A stretch of DNA of 35,621 nt, taken from NCBI GenBank assembly GCA_009731375.1, contig BJOX01000113.1, positions 919,917-955,537 of the forward strand, given 5' to 3'. The notes beneath the pieces were generated by a model. The model did not search any database, had not been told where the DNA came from, and was given only the letters and a program-made list of their open reading frames with translations. Both the position numbers and the translations under genes were made by a program. Position 1 is the stretch's first letter; every line of letters starts with the position of its first letter. This stretch comes from Paulinella micropora. Lineage: Eukaryota; Cercozoa; Imbricatea; Euglyphida. This document shows positions 19,263 through 31,014 of the stretch, piece after piece.

Positions 19263-19957
19263 GTAAGTATTCTCTTTTCTTTTCCTTAAAGAAAGAAGAA
19301 AGAGAAGGAAGAAGAAAGAAAAGAGAAGGAAGAAAAAAGAAAAGAGTGGGGAAAGAAAGAGGAAGAAAGAAAAAGAGGGGAAAGAAAGGGGACGAAAAGA
19401 ATGGAACAAAAGAGAAGAGAAGAAAGAAAACGAAGGAAGAAAAAAGGGAAGGAAAGGGGAGAAATAAAAGAAAGAGAGGGGAAGAAAACAGTGGAACGAG
19501 GACGAAGAAAGAAAAGAGAAAAAGAAAGAAAGAAGAACGAGAGGGGAAGAAAAAAAGAGAAGAAAGGTGAAGTAAGAAGAAAGAAAAGAGAGTGGAAGAA
19601 AGAAGAAAGAGGAGAAACGAAGAAGTAGAGCGAAAAGAGAAGAAAGAAGAAAAAAAGAGAGGGGAATGAAAGACGAAAGAGAACTAGAAAAGATAAGAAG
19701 AAATAAAGAAAAGAGGAAGAAGAGAAGAAAGAAAAGAAGAGGAAGAAGAGAAAAGAGAGGAGAAATAAGAAAGAAAAGAAGATGAAAGATAAGAGAGGGG
19801 AGGAAAGAAGAACAAAGGAGGAAAAAGTAAGAAGGTAAGAGTGAGAATGGTAAGAAAGTTAAAAGAAAGCTTTAAGGTAAAGGAAAGTGAATGAGTGCAT
19901 ATGCACCAACCCAAACAGTAACGTTTTGTTTGATTTCATCTTACTTGTACTGACTAG
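19263..19957. repeat. Intron 3, polypurine expansion
   Basis: After GTAAGTATTCTCTTTTC the intron is an irregular GAAA/GGAAGAAAGAA tract to about 19890, then the conserved tail (ATGCACCAACCCAAACAGTAAC, then GTTTTGTTTGATTTCATCTT). The tail before exon 4 is shortened, with TACTGAC almost touching the TAG acceptor. Confidence 0.75.
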
Positions 19958-20127
19958 GTTCCTATGTCACGTGCTATTGCAAGTATTACAATCAAGATAA
20001 GCCATATAATTGGTATTATTGCGACGACGGCACCACAACTGATTGCAGTTCGGGTGTATGTAATACACAAGGTCAATTTGACAAACAAGACGCAAGTGAC
20101 TATTGTGGTGCCGCCAACTCCGGGTAA
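19958..20127 (+). CDS. Six-cysteine module exon 4, probable terminal exon
   Basis: Acceptor TACTGACTAG| (AG 19956-19957). Encodes SYVTCYCKYYNQD, NWYYCDDGTTTDC, SSGVC and QDASDYC, with cysteine spacings x13, x7, x4, x14. No good donor follows at the 150-nt position; reading on gives GAANSG and TAA at 20125-20127, so this may be the last coding exon. The bases after the sixth cysteine match the intron tail of the other units, which indicates that the intron to a fifth unit was deleted. Confidence 0.65.
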
Positions 20128-20348
20128 CGTTCCGTTTGCTTTCATCTTGCTGATACTATGTTCCGACATCATGTGCACGTGCGACTAATATAAACTACCC
20201 ACCGCAGATAATGGGTATAGCTGCACCGAAGGTTCCTCTAAGAATCTTCATGCGGTCACAAGCAATCTTGAACTTATAACACCTCTTTTAGAAAGAGCTA
20301 CGCGTCTTCCGTTTGTAAGAACAAACTCTGTTTACTGCGGACACGGTG
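20128..20348 (+). pseudogene. Degenerate fifth six-cysteine module
   Basis: Begins with the conserved intron tail (GTTTGCTTTCATCTTGCTGATACTATG form, no AG acceptor). Then comes a recognisable start (MCTCD), an in-frame TAA, and DNGYSCTEGSS. The rest is unrecognisable. It probably lies in the 3' UTR of the array gene. Confidence 0.55.
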
Positions 20349-20354
20349 AATAAA
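20349..20354 (+). promoter_or_regulatory. Possible polyadenylation signal AATAAA
   Basis: AATAAA in GGTGAATAAAGTC, 222 bp after the proposed TAA of the six-cysteine gene and on the same strand. Position fits, but the hexamer is common in AT-rich DNA. Confidence 0.35.
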
Positions 20355-21294
20355 GTCTTTGATCTGAAGCTCGTTTCGTACAGTTAGACGGATGATTTTC
20401 TCTACGTGTTGTAACCGTGACATGATTTATTAAAAGTGTTCTTAATCCCATGAAATATATATATATATATAATAAAATTTGTATTTTAAGATTCATAATG
20501 AATCTGAATAGTTTTGAAAGTTGTTTATTTTCTAATTTAATTGTGTAACACCACACTATCAGCTTAGGAACCCCGCATTGTACCAGATGAAATATATAAT
20601 TCATCCTGCGTTGTATTTTGACGGGAGGTCTACCCTTACGAGCTCAAAGGAAAGTTAAAAAAATAGAATTTAATAATGAACACAACTAGTTCAAGACTCA
20701 CCTCCACTTCTAGAGTAGAAAGGGAAGTGAGGTTTGAACCCCAACAACATTGTCTGCCAAAGGGAAAAACCGCTAAAAACTGAGTTTCTCTTTGACACTG
20801 GTAAACTGACACGATGCGTTACGTCCGTAACCTGCACAAATGCGAAAACATACCATAAACAACAACCCATAAGTGCAATTTCCCTTATTTAGCCATAAAT
20901 TCCCATTTACTGGAAAAAAAGCAAAATTTCACGGAATTTCCTTGATCTTTTTCCTTAACTTCAAACGGTTACTACATGTGTTGTAGAAGGATCGGGTCAA
21001 CGCTATTAATGTGGGAGGTTATTCAATATGGATGCTACACAATAGTGTAATCTGCATCCTAAAAACTTTCTCCACGCCGGTAAACGGTTATGTGAACTAT
21101 ATAGATTTTAAGATTCTATGGGATCCAAGCTTCCTAGCTTTCCTGCCATATTCCTTATCATAAAACATTAAAACCTGATATATTAATCAGAACAGGGAAT
21201 GAAATAAGAATTCATATTAAAATACATTTAATAGCAAGGAATTACTTCCACAAGTAAATTACCGTAAACATTAATAGCGTAACTTGAAACGATA
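20355..21294. other. Spacer between the exon array and the retroelement
   Basis: AT-rich, with a short (TA)n at 20457-20472. No gene, repeat or RNA recognised. Confidence 0.4.
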
Positions 21295-21761
21295 TGTAAT
21301 GCCCCAAATGATAGTCTTAAAAAGTCTGTAATACAACCAAACACAGTCCTCAAAAGATGAGAATGATGTCTCGTTATATTAGCTCAGTGAAGCCGACAAG
21401 GAAAACGGCAACAGACCAGGAATAAAATAGCATCAGGTCCAATCCTGACAAATAATACTGAAAAACAGGCTGNNNNNNNNNNNNNNNNNNNNNNNNNNNN
21501 NNNNNNNNNNNNNNNNNNNNNNNNNNNNNNNNNNNNNNNNNNNNNNNNNNNNNNNNNNNNNNNNNNNNNNNNNNNNNNNNNNNNNNNNNNNNNNNNNNNN
21601 NNNNNNNNNNNNNNNNNNNNNNNNNNNNNNNNNNNNNNNNNNNNNNNNNNNNNNNNNNNNNNNNNNNNNNNNNNNNNNNNNNNNNNNNNNNNNNNNNNNN
21701 NNNNNNNNNNNNNNNNNNNNNNNNNNNNNNNNNNNNNNNNNNNNNGGGGGTGATGCCTACA
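21295..21761 (-). repeat. 3' LTR of element 1 (with gap)
   Basis: Direct repeat of 32072-32310: both run from TGTAATGCCC to GATGCCTACA in plus orientation (TG...CA ends). Over the 178 bases left of the gap I count about eight differences. The 273-N gap should hold only about 45 bases if it matches the other copy. Confidence 0.85.
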
Positions 21762-22737
21762 GTACCCCCTCCCGATTTTATGACGGAAATAGCATTTTCG
21801 TCATACACCTTCTGATTTCTTTCTGCAAATAGTATGCGCTATGGAGTCATGCCACACAGCGCATCGACCCACGGATAGACGCTAAAAGACGATAAATATA
21901 TCCTCATACGGCACGTCAAAGCGGATTCTCCAGCCATTCTTGTAGATTTTTGAAATCCTTCCCCTCAATCTCTTTTTTTTTTTTTTCTCGGCAGTATGTC
22001 AAGAACAAACGTACTATTAATAAAAAAAATACAAGCAACGTGGTGCTGTAGTACGATTCCCCTTTGATCCCCTTCTTCTTCTTATCATTATCATTGTTAT
22101 AATCATTATTCGCCAGTCGAGTCTTTGGAGCGGAGCCGCGTCACCGAACGGCCCCGTGCTACCAATGGATGCACATGTCCGACAGGATCAAAGGCCAATT
22201 GACTGATAAGTCTATTATCATAGTTATTATTATTATTATTATTATTCACAGGGAGATCGTAAGTAAATGGTCTTTTTTAATGACATACCCTTGTCTAAAG
22301 TGGATATCCTATGATATAGTATTAGGGGGCCAGTCCTAATAGCTATATCCGAAGTCGAGGTGTATGTACCCGACCCTGCGATATACCGACACAAGTAGAG
22401 ATTGACCGTGCTCAGGTACGACAGTATATAATCTATCGTAAAAAATAATTTAATGAAAGTTTCAGAGAACATTTCTTTTTCGAGAACATCACTCCCAGGA
22501 CTTGTAAAAAGTCATACCCGGGAACACCATCGCTCAATACACTAGCGATCTCCGTCTACGGTGAAGTATCATTGTCGATCGACCTTTCGCACTCGTATGT
22601 TGCGATCGAATGCCAAGTTATATCACTGAGTCTTTTTAATATTCATATTGATAACTGATGATGCATGATCAAATCATGATACGCCATGGGCAATCAATCA
22701 GTTTATTGGAGACGCATAAAGAAAAATAGTTTCTTTG
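21762..22737 (-). other. 3' non-coding region of element 1 with polypurine tract
   Basis: No open frame of note. On the minus strand GGGAGGGGG (21765-21773) lies three bases before the LTR and is the expected polypurine tract that primes plus-strand synthesis. 21990-22250 has poly-T and (ATT)n. The rest is unremarkable. Confidence 0.65.
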
Positions 22738-25267
22738 TTACTGCCTTCGTCGTCTGGCGCGGATTTCTTTACCTGGTGGAGGACCACCAACAAAAGTCAG
22801 ATCAAACTTTGACTGTTCGAGAATGTCCCAGATCTTATTAGGGATTCCGCCCAACGATAATTCAAAAGGGACATCAAGCACTCCTCTTGGCAGTGTCTGA
22901 ATGGTCCACGCAGTGTAATCCTTGTCTCTGGGAGTAATTGTATCATCCCATGTCTCGAGACTTTTTGCGTCTTTATATACTGGCAGATAATGTCTTGCCT
23001 TTGGATCCTCAACCGGGTCCATACTTCTCCAGAACTGGAGTATCGGTTGTACTATCTTTGCGGCTGATGATATTTGGAGTGTCCGTGTGACATGCGTCTG
23101 TCGTGGGACTGCCACGACCCGCATCAAGTATAAGTCTGAGAGAGTGTCATCAGCGACATGTTGTTCCGCTGGTCTCATCAGATAGAAAGCATCTTTCACC
23201 CATGCAATGGTTGCTATCGCATCACCTTCCTTCCATCGCTCATGGACAATCTCAATGTTGCCCGCGTTTGGGTCAGTGTCAATCTCCTCATCCTCCTGGT
23301 GGACGTCCTTCGATCTCATCGACCTCATCGCCTTCCTCGGTTGGTCGTTAATAAGATCATTCCGCGCTCTCCTTAGCCGCGCCTCTGTGATCTTCTCCTT
23401 CTTTCCGCTATGCTCTCGCGGAGACTTAGACTGAGTCCCCACCGCGCTTATGCGGTCAGTCTTCTCCTTACCGTCCACCTCACTCTCCTCCTTCTCAGCT
23501 ATCGGTGCCCGATAAGCATCGTCTTGGTCTATGCCAGCCTCCTTGTGGATGGGCGGCACCTCTTTGAAATCATCCTTTCATCCGTTTTAACGCCTCCTCA
23601 ACGGATTCATCTTCCAGTAAGAAGGGATCATACTTAATCAGCCTTCTTACATTCACAATTTGCACCTTCCCTCTACCCCTGATCTTGTAGTTCAGAGGTC
23701 CCGTCTGTTCCATAATCTGATAAGGTCCTTTCCAGTGAGTGAACAGCTTAGAGCTGACTCCTTTCGGGACCTGAGGATGGTACAATAGTACAATATCCCC
23801 GACCTGGAACTTGATCTGATCCAAGTGCGCTTGTCGCACCCCTTCAGCATCAGTCTTTCGGCGCTCCGCCTCTCTATGCGCCCTGACTATTTGTTCCGCC
23901 TCCATCTTCACTCTAAGTCTCATCCCAAACAACTCATCCGCATCCGCCCAAGTGTCTTTTGGGTGAAGGAGCGAAGTCGGGATATCAGGCTCACGCCCAT
24001 ATACTAACTGATATGGCGAGATTGAGCTCTTCGAGCCTCCTAACGCAGTAGAGGGTAGACAGTTGATTGCAAACGCAAATGATGGTGCTGCCTCGACCCA
24101 TGCTCTTTGATTCTCCTTCTTCGTGCTATACATCTTTAGCGAGGCTTTGAGGGGTCTGTGTACCCGCTCGATTTTCCCATTTGCTCGCGGGTTATAGGCA
24201 GTAACATATTGCCATTTCATCCCGTAATACTTAGATAGTTTGTCGATGACCTCGTTATTAAAGTCCGAGCCTCGATCAGAACATATCTTTCTTGGTACTC
24301 CGATCTGTGAGATGATCCTATCGATCAGCGCCTCGGCCGTCGTCTTGCCGGTAACGTCTTTGACAGGGATGATCCACACATAGTTGGTGGCTCTGTCAAT
24401 AGCCGTAAGGAGGTATTTGTAACCATCCTTCGATTCTGGGAAAGGTCCCACATGATCAATGTGTATAAACTCAAACATCCCCGCATGAAGAGGAAATTCG
24501 CCAATCAGGCCGAAATTTGCCTTCAGTGGTGTTTTGTTTATCTTGCACGGGATGCATGCATCCACCGCCTGATCTATCTCCTCCTTCATCTTTTTCCACC
24601 AGAATCGCCTCGCTACGGACATGTGAGTTCGTTGTCGACCCGGATGCGCCAAAAGTGGGCAATTGTGGGCTGGGACAAATATAAATCGTCTCAGACTCTC
24701 CGGTACCCAAAGGGTCCATTTGTCCGGCTGTGACGCATAGCGACCGTGAAGGCCCTTGTACCACAGTAGACCATCTCTCCATCCAATCTCCTTCATCTGA
24801 TCTTTGATCGCTTTCGTCATCCGTAGCTCATCCGGGTTCTGATATAACTGTATCAGTTCTTTAAACTCCGGATCTTGAGCCTGTTGTTGCCTCCATGCGG
24901 TAGGCGAGGCTATATGGATAGTACCATCTTCTAGCCGTACCCCGATTCTTTCCGGGTCATCGTCTAGGTCACTTCTCCGCTCTTGAGGAGGCTCCGCATA
25001 AACTTCCTGCGTCTCCTCTTCCTCTCTTATGTTCGCCTTCGCATTCTCATATACCTCATAGGACCACTCAGCGTCCTCCTGGGTATGTAGCTCACAACAT
25101 ATCCCGTGATCCGGGCCTTGTGGACTGTACCGTAGACCTGTGCGGTCATATCGGACTCCACTCGCCATCTCCATCGCCTCAATGTGGCTGACCTCATACA
25201 CCTTGTCAGTGGACAAGTCTTCCATCTCCACCGTGGACACCAACGCCGATACTTCTGAGTTAAACTC
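22738..25267 (-). pseudogene. Element 1 integrase with extra C-terminal domain
   Basis: Zinc-binding N-terminus (HNCPLLAHPG with the two His, later CIPC with the two Cys), then the catalytic core with first Asp in FIHIDHVGPF, second in KICSDRGSDF and Glu in ANGKIERVHRPLK, all three present. A GPY/F-like module follows (HWKGPYQIMEQTGPLNYKIR; RRLIKYDPF). The frame then stops at TGA 23570-23572 and continues one base shifted. The downstream part (22738-23559) holds a Lys/Glu-rich linker and a domain with AFYLMRPAEQ, LQFWRSMD, AWTIQTLPRGVLDVPFEL and a basic end, conserved in element 2. Such extensions often guide integration to chromatin, but that is inference; it is not a recognisable chromodomain. 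Confidence 0.85.
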
Positions 25268-26700
25268 TAGCCTAGAGAGGCTATCAGCGACCACATTTCG
25301 CTTTCCCGGTAGATGGACCATTGTAAAATCGAAACAAGACAAGAACGCTTGCCACCGCGCCAGCCGTCCCGTCTGTTCATGATTCATCAACCATAACAGG
25401 TTATGATGATCAGTTCTGACAGTAAATTGAGGTCCTCCCCACAAATACTCTCTGAGCCTCTTGAGGGCCCATACCACCGCTAACGCCTCTCTTTGTCTTG
25501 TGCAATAATTTCTCTCCGCCGCACACAACTTTCTACTAATAAACATGATTGGGCGTCATTTCTTCTCCTCACCCTCTTGTTGTAATACAGCCCCAATCGC
25601 AAACTTAGATGCGTCTGTATCGACCACGAATTGTTTCGTAAAGTCGGGCATCGTTAACACCAGTCCTCCGTCCTTCGGGTCTTTGTAAATAAGATCTTTG
25701 AGCGCATGAAACGCTTGCAAAGCCTCTTCATCCCACTTCTCAAAGTCTCCAAAATCAATCATTCTCTCCAATTTAGCCAGTGTTGCGCCCCAATCGGGTA
25801 TAAACTGGCTATAGTATTGCGCCATCGCAAGGAATGAGTGCAATTCAGTGCGGTTCTTCGGTATCGGTCAATTCATAATCTCCTCCCTCTTCTCCTTGGA
25901 TATCGAGACTCGATTATGGGAGATCTCGTATCCTAAGTATGTCACACTCGTCTTGGCAAGTTGACACTTCTTTAGATTGCACTTCAGGCCAAAAGCTCCG
26001 ATGCGCCTGAATATATCGGACAAATGATCGATATGCTCCTCCATTGTGTTAGAGTATACGATAATGTCATCGATATAGCAAAATGCATATTCTCCCGCTT
26101 TCTGTCCCCGCCTTCTCATAAACCCTCCGTCTGTCAGATCATCGTACTGACTGCTCAACATCTTTTGCATCGCCTTCTGGAAAAGTCCTGGGGATTGCTT
26201 GAGGCCCATCGGAAGCACTTTCCATTGGTATATTTCCATACCCACCATAAACGCCGTCAGCCATCTGGACTTTTCCTCCAGTGATATGCCAGAAGCCGTT
26301 CTTAAGGTCAATGACCGAATAGAATTTCGCATTCCGCAGTACTCTCCTTCCTTCTTCTAATGTCGGGAGAGGATTTCTCTCTTCCTCCAGCACCTTGTTA
26401 ACACGAGCATAGTTAACTGTCAGGCGCCATTCTCCTCCTGGCTTCGGCACTATTCTCGGTTGTGAGACTATTGGAGATGTTGATCTCTCAATAAAGTCCT
26501 CATTGAGCAGCTGTCTTGCTAGCTCCTCCGCTATCTTCGCCTCATGTATACTCAAGTTCGCCCTTCGTGGTGCCGGTGACGGCTCCGCACCCGGTATTTT
26601 GTAAATAACCGCAGTGAAGTCCTCAGGCTGGACACCACCTGCATATGGAGGGTCAAAAATTTCTTTGTTCGCCTCCAATTTGGCTTTTAAAAGCTCTTCT
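25268..26700 (-). pseudogene. Element 1 reverse transcriptase and RNase H
   Basis: Copies the element RNA into DNA and degrades the RNA strand. RT: palm motif A in FYSVIDLKNGFWHI, motif B in VLPMGLKQSPGLFQKAM, catalytic FCYIDDIIVYS, then CNLKKCQLAKTSVTYLGYE. RNase H: first Asp in FVVDTDASKFAIGAV, Glu in RQREALAVVWAL, third Asp in VRTDHHNLLWL, last in VADSLSRL. Breaks: frameshift near 26285 just after motif A; TGA at 25868-25870, where the family has Trp before PxPxN; TGA at 25556-25558 before RPIMFISRKL; entry from the upstream frame also needs a shift near 26690. Confidence 0.9.
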
Positions 26701-28615
26701 CTCTCTCCGTGCCTACTCCTTCTTCTAAGATTTTCCGCGCCGCCTCTTGGAAATCTTCATCAGACATCTTCTTAGTCTGCTTGAGGGGTTCTCTGTCCTC
26801 CTCCAAGCCTAAGTCTTTTTCCGAGACATCATCTAGGCCCGTCTTTTCATACGTGACCGTGTCCGGCTCATCATCTTCACCGAGCTCCACCAGCATGTCA
26901 ATAAGTCTCGCGTATTGCAAAGGAGCCTTACGGGTGTAAAAACCATCAAAGCATGTGAATGCTTGCGGTATCAATTTCAACTTGTCGAGGTCTCTGAGCT
27001 TCCGCTTGTATGCACTGCTCTGCTCACGAGTTCCCATACGACAAGCCACCACTAGCTGTTGCTTGCGAGAGGGTACCGGTATAGGATGATCAATAAGCCG
27101 GTCCCTTATTTCCTGCGCCCATATCGCCTTCTCATTGTACGGCAGGATAATAGTATACGGCTTATTATTTTCAAATAAAGTCCGTAAGCATTTCTTCACT
27201 TCGGTTAGTGAACGCGGCCACGTGGGCTCGTCACCCCAGAAGTCAGTAATAAAACTTTTAATAGTTTCTGGTGGAGTATCAGGGATTCGCCCCGTTCTCC
27301 TTGGTACAAACGCCTCCCTTTTTCCTTCTCCTACTTTCGCATGGAAACAGTATCCGTTAGTAATATGGACATCTGCTCCTACTCCTTCCGCGAATCTCGC
27401 CAACGACGGGCTTCTTTGTGCGACGCATATAATCTCCTCCTTTCGCTTCTCAATTAAGTTATCAATAGACTCTTTGTCCCAATGACATGTCGGAACTGTG
27501 ACAGTGCACACTTGGGATTCCCAATTGTCGGTCCAGGACAGTTCATCCGGTCTTACGACATGGGGGTGAACGTACACCTCAAGTGCCTCATGTGCGATGG
27601 CCATCTTTTTGTGATCCGTCGCTAGACTCAGCTCATAAGCCTCATAAGAGTCAGTAGCGTTGAAGGGATCAGTATCGTTCTCTTCTCCTCTTTCTACTCC
27701 ATACATCACTCGCCGTGCGGCGCAATCAATCACAGCCTCCATCGTAGCCAATTGGTCATACGATAGTAATATTGACCCGTGGTAACCGGGGACGACATAA
27801 AGGTCCATGCGGTATACTCGTGCAGATTTTAATTTAAAGGTCAGTGTGATGATTCCCGTGATGACCGTCCGGCTACTTACTCCCTTCAGAGTGCCAGTCG
27901 AATTTTTCATATTTCCGTCCACCCAGTCCCGGTATCGATTTAAAAGCTTCCGGCCGACAATATTAATATTCGCCATCGTATCATTACCAACGTTTAATAT
28001 TGTCTTCAATGTTTCACAATAAAGTTCCGTATAACACAGAGCATCGGGCCTGTGTATATTGGCTGCGAGAACAAGAACTTTACGTTCCAAATTTTGGAGT
28101 CTTGTCTCTAAGTTTTTCAACTCCTCCTTCTTCTCCTCCTGCTTCACCTCATTAACATTTTTATTATTCTGCGGTACTGGTGCGTTTACTATTTGAGCGA
28201 CATTGTCTTGTGGTACTTGAGTACACACATTGTCTTTTTGCTCGCCACCCGCCGCGACCGTAGACATTGAGTCTGTTCGTGGTTGTTTGCTTGGCCGAGG
28301 CGATACGTCTGCCTTTGGCCTCCTCGCCTCCATCGTAAGTCTCGCCTTCCTATTTGCATCAGTTATCATTGGTAACCGTGATGTATGAACGGGTATGAGA
28401 CTACCTTGGGGCTGCAGTCTCTGTGTACCCACATCTTTGTTTTCACATAGAGGAAGCGTTGGCCCAGTCTGCACAACAGCATTAGAAAGCACTGTGACTT
28501 TAGGGTTAAACTTCACAGTCTTCTCCTTCCTCTCTTCTTCCCCCTCCAGTCATTCCACCACCTCGAAACGATTACCTTGAGTAGTGTCCGGGTAGGATGA
28601 CGTATCGGTCTCCGA
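26687..28615 (-). pseudogene. Element 1 protease region and linker to RT
   Basis: One long frame (609 codons from 28516), preceded in frame by a TGA at 28550-28552 and by a gap. After a Pro/Ser/Gln-rich stretch and a coiled-coil-like segment (KNLETRLQNLERKVLVL), residues about 175-260 align by eye to a retropepsin: NDTMANINIV where DTGAxxxxI is usual, and a distal VPGYHGSILLSYDQL like the xxxHxVILGxDxL end. The Gly of the active-site triplet is Met. The following 330 residues are an unusually long linker with no recognised domain. The frame ends at 26687, where a shift leads into RT. Confidence 0.6.
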
Positions 28616-28625
28616 NNNNNNNNNN

Positions 28626-31014
28626 TTTCCGAGGCAGTGTTGTAGGCCTGTGCTCGACCGAAATTCGGGTTGGAGCTTGCCCATGAGCCTCCTCCTCCTC
28701 TTGGTGGGGGGGCTGGAGCTCGAACAGCTCTCCCTCCATAAGGGGTATATCCCCGACCTCCTCCTCTTCCTCTCTGAGGGGTTCCCTGCCACCTCGAGGC
28801 TCCTCTCCATGTTCCTCGTCCTCGTCCTCCTCCTCCTCCTCCTCGTCCTCCTGCTCCTGCTCCTCCTCCTCGTCCTCTTTGAGAGGCCTTTAGGTTCTTT
28901 TGTCTCTCCCTTTCCTCCTTCTTCTCCTTCATCCTCTTCACATAGACAATGATTGCCTCTCTTAACTCCTCATCATCACACTGATTGGCATACCAGCCTT
29001 CGTTCATAGCGGCAATCTGAAGCATATTGAAAAGGCCCGGTTCCTTGCCTTCCGTCTTGCTCAGAAAATTTGCCCTTGCTGTTGGGTTCTGCCTATCATG
29101 ATTGAAAGAGCAGTCTCTGTTCTCCATCTGTGGCTTACACTGCAAGCCCGCGAACTACCTCCAGCATGCGGTCTTCAGGTCTGGCTCTCTCTGTCTCTTC
29201 CAACCGGCAACTCTGCTTGTGTACGTGGCTTGTGCGCCAACAGGTACACCGCCTGCCTGTGCCGTATGTGCCTCTGTGAGCAAGTCCATGTTTGAGCATG
29301 CACTCATCACTTCTTGAAACAGTGCTGCCGGAGCAACGCTTTGAACCGTACTCTCGAACACGTGTGTCTCGAGGAAGTTCTTGGACTTCACTGAGGTAAA
29401 CGTCGAGCATTGTTGTATGAGCTGAGCCAGCTTGCTCGGGTTAACTGTGTGTAACGCCGAGAAGAAATAGAGAATGATCGACTTACGGCCATAGAATAGC
29501 CCATAGGAGGAAACTACCTCCGTAAGGGTCGCCGCCAAGCCAACAGCACTCCTCAAACTCATCGCCACCGTCTCAAAGATTTCAAATCCTATGAGAGTAC
29601 CAGTGCAGAGATGCTGGTATCCATGAGATTGAAAATATGAAATGAGTGTGGCCACCGCCAGTTCACACTGAGCGTCTAGGCCTGTTGCATTGTTTCTCTT
29701 AATCTCCTCCTTCTTTCTCAAAACCTTGTACTGTGTCAGATCGAATCCCTCCGAGACTAGAGATTGGTCAAAAACAGTAACAAGGGCCTCGTATTCCTGC
29801 GTTTCGTCGCAAGGAAAAGCCTTCATGCAGGCATTGATCTCTTTGAGCTTGCTCAAAAGCGAAGCATCAGAGTCTTTGTCTGAGCTCGTCTTGGCATATA
29901 GCATGAGACTTGCCACTCCTCCTTTCTTCCCCTTGAAGGCATTTATGATGTTCTGTCTGTCCTTCTTCTCCGTGTTTGTGACCACCACCGTAGTTGAGCC
30001 CGAGGGTGCAGGGGCTGGTGGGGCAGGAGCTGGTGGGGTCAAATATGTCGGAGGGTGTGTCTTTGCACCACTCACTTTTGCTTTCATTCTTTCCAGTCTC
30101 ATCGTCTTCTCGAACTCCTCATTCTCTTTCGCCTTCTTCTTCTCAGATATCACCAGCTTTTGAGCATGAGTGATAAAGGCCACCAATTCAGAAGCAGATC
30201 TGAGAAAATTATATTTCTCCACATATTGGTCAACACCTGCTTTGTTGGCGACCGGTGGTGCGTTACTAAGTGATTTAAGGACAGAGTGATCCTTGGTAGG
30301 AATCCATCTCTTCCATGCCTCCTTGTGCAGTAACGCACCCATCAACAGTCTGATCTTGGTCAGTATTCTGTCAGTCTTCTCTAACTCATCAATCACAGGA
30401 TGAGTTTCTCCTGCTGCCTTAATGCTTTTTTCCATCTCTGCCTTCCCCTCCTCCAAGGCCTTTATTTCCATTGTAAAAAAATGAAATATGCCACTCGAGT
30501 TTTTCGAACCCAGATTGGTCTTCATTTTTGTTACATCGACTGCCTCCTGACCAGTCGCGAGGAATCTGGCCGTTGCTCTTGGGTTTGTGTACTCGAGGTA
30601 ACCCTCACATCGTGGGCTGAATGAACGTTCCCAAATCAGGGTTTGAGTGTACACCCCAAAGATAGCATCGAGTAATTCAAGGTGGGTGTGTGTGTCCCCA
30701 AACTTGATATGCTGTATCTTCTTTCTCTCTTCTGGATCAGAGACCAGTTTACCGAGGAGCTGTGCTGTGTTTGATAATAGGAAGTAGACAACCCTTTTAG
30801 CACGACTTTTCTCTCTTCTTTGATCCTGAGGGATCCACACATAGGTATCCTTCCCTACCCCCATCCTGTTATCAAACTCTTCTTTAGTGAGGTCATAGTG
30901 GTATTGCACCCACTGTTGTTCCTCCACTGTGATATCCTCTCAATCATTATGAATCAAGTCGATCATTTTTTCGTCCTCCTCCTCCCATGTGGGCAGGTGG
31001 TAAGGGATTACCAT
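28626..31014 (-). pseudogene. Element 1 Gag with CCCH-like finger and RGG tail
   Basis: Capsid/nucleocapsid protein of about 790 codons. The most likely start is ATG 31012-31014 (MVIPYHLPTWEEED). TGA at 30940-30942 and TAG at 29155-29157 interrupt one continuous frame. The body is alpha-helical in character with a Pro/Ala/Thr hinge (PPAPAPPAPAPSG, about 30015-30045). Around the TAG is a C-x8-C-x8-C-x3-H arrangement (CWR, then LQCKPQMENRDCSFNHD), like a CCCH zinc finger rather than the usual CCHC knuckle. The C-terminus is Arg/Gly-rich (GRGGGAGAGGRGGGGGGRGR), probably RNA-binding. It runs into the gap at 28616-28625. Confidence 0.7.

Noticed and set aside
20731-20742. GGTTTGAACCCC resembling a tRNA T-loop
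   Set aside because: The flanking five-base stem does not pair on either strand.
28650-28952. Plus-strand Leu-rich frame opposite the Gag RGG tail
   Set aside because: Shadow of the GGN-rich minus-strand coding region.
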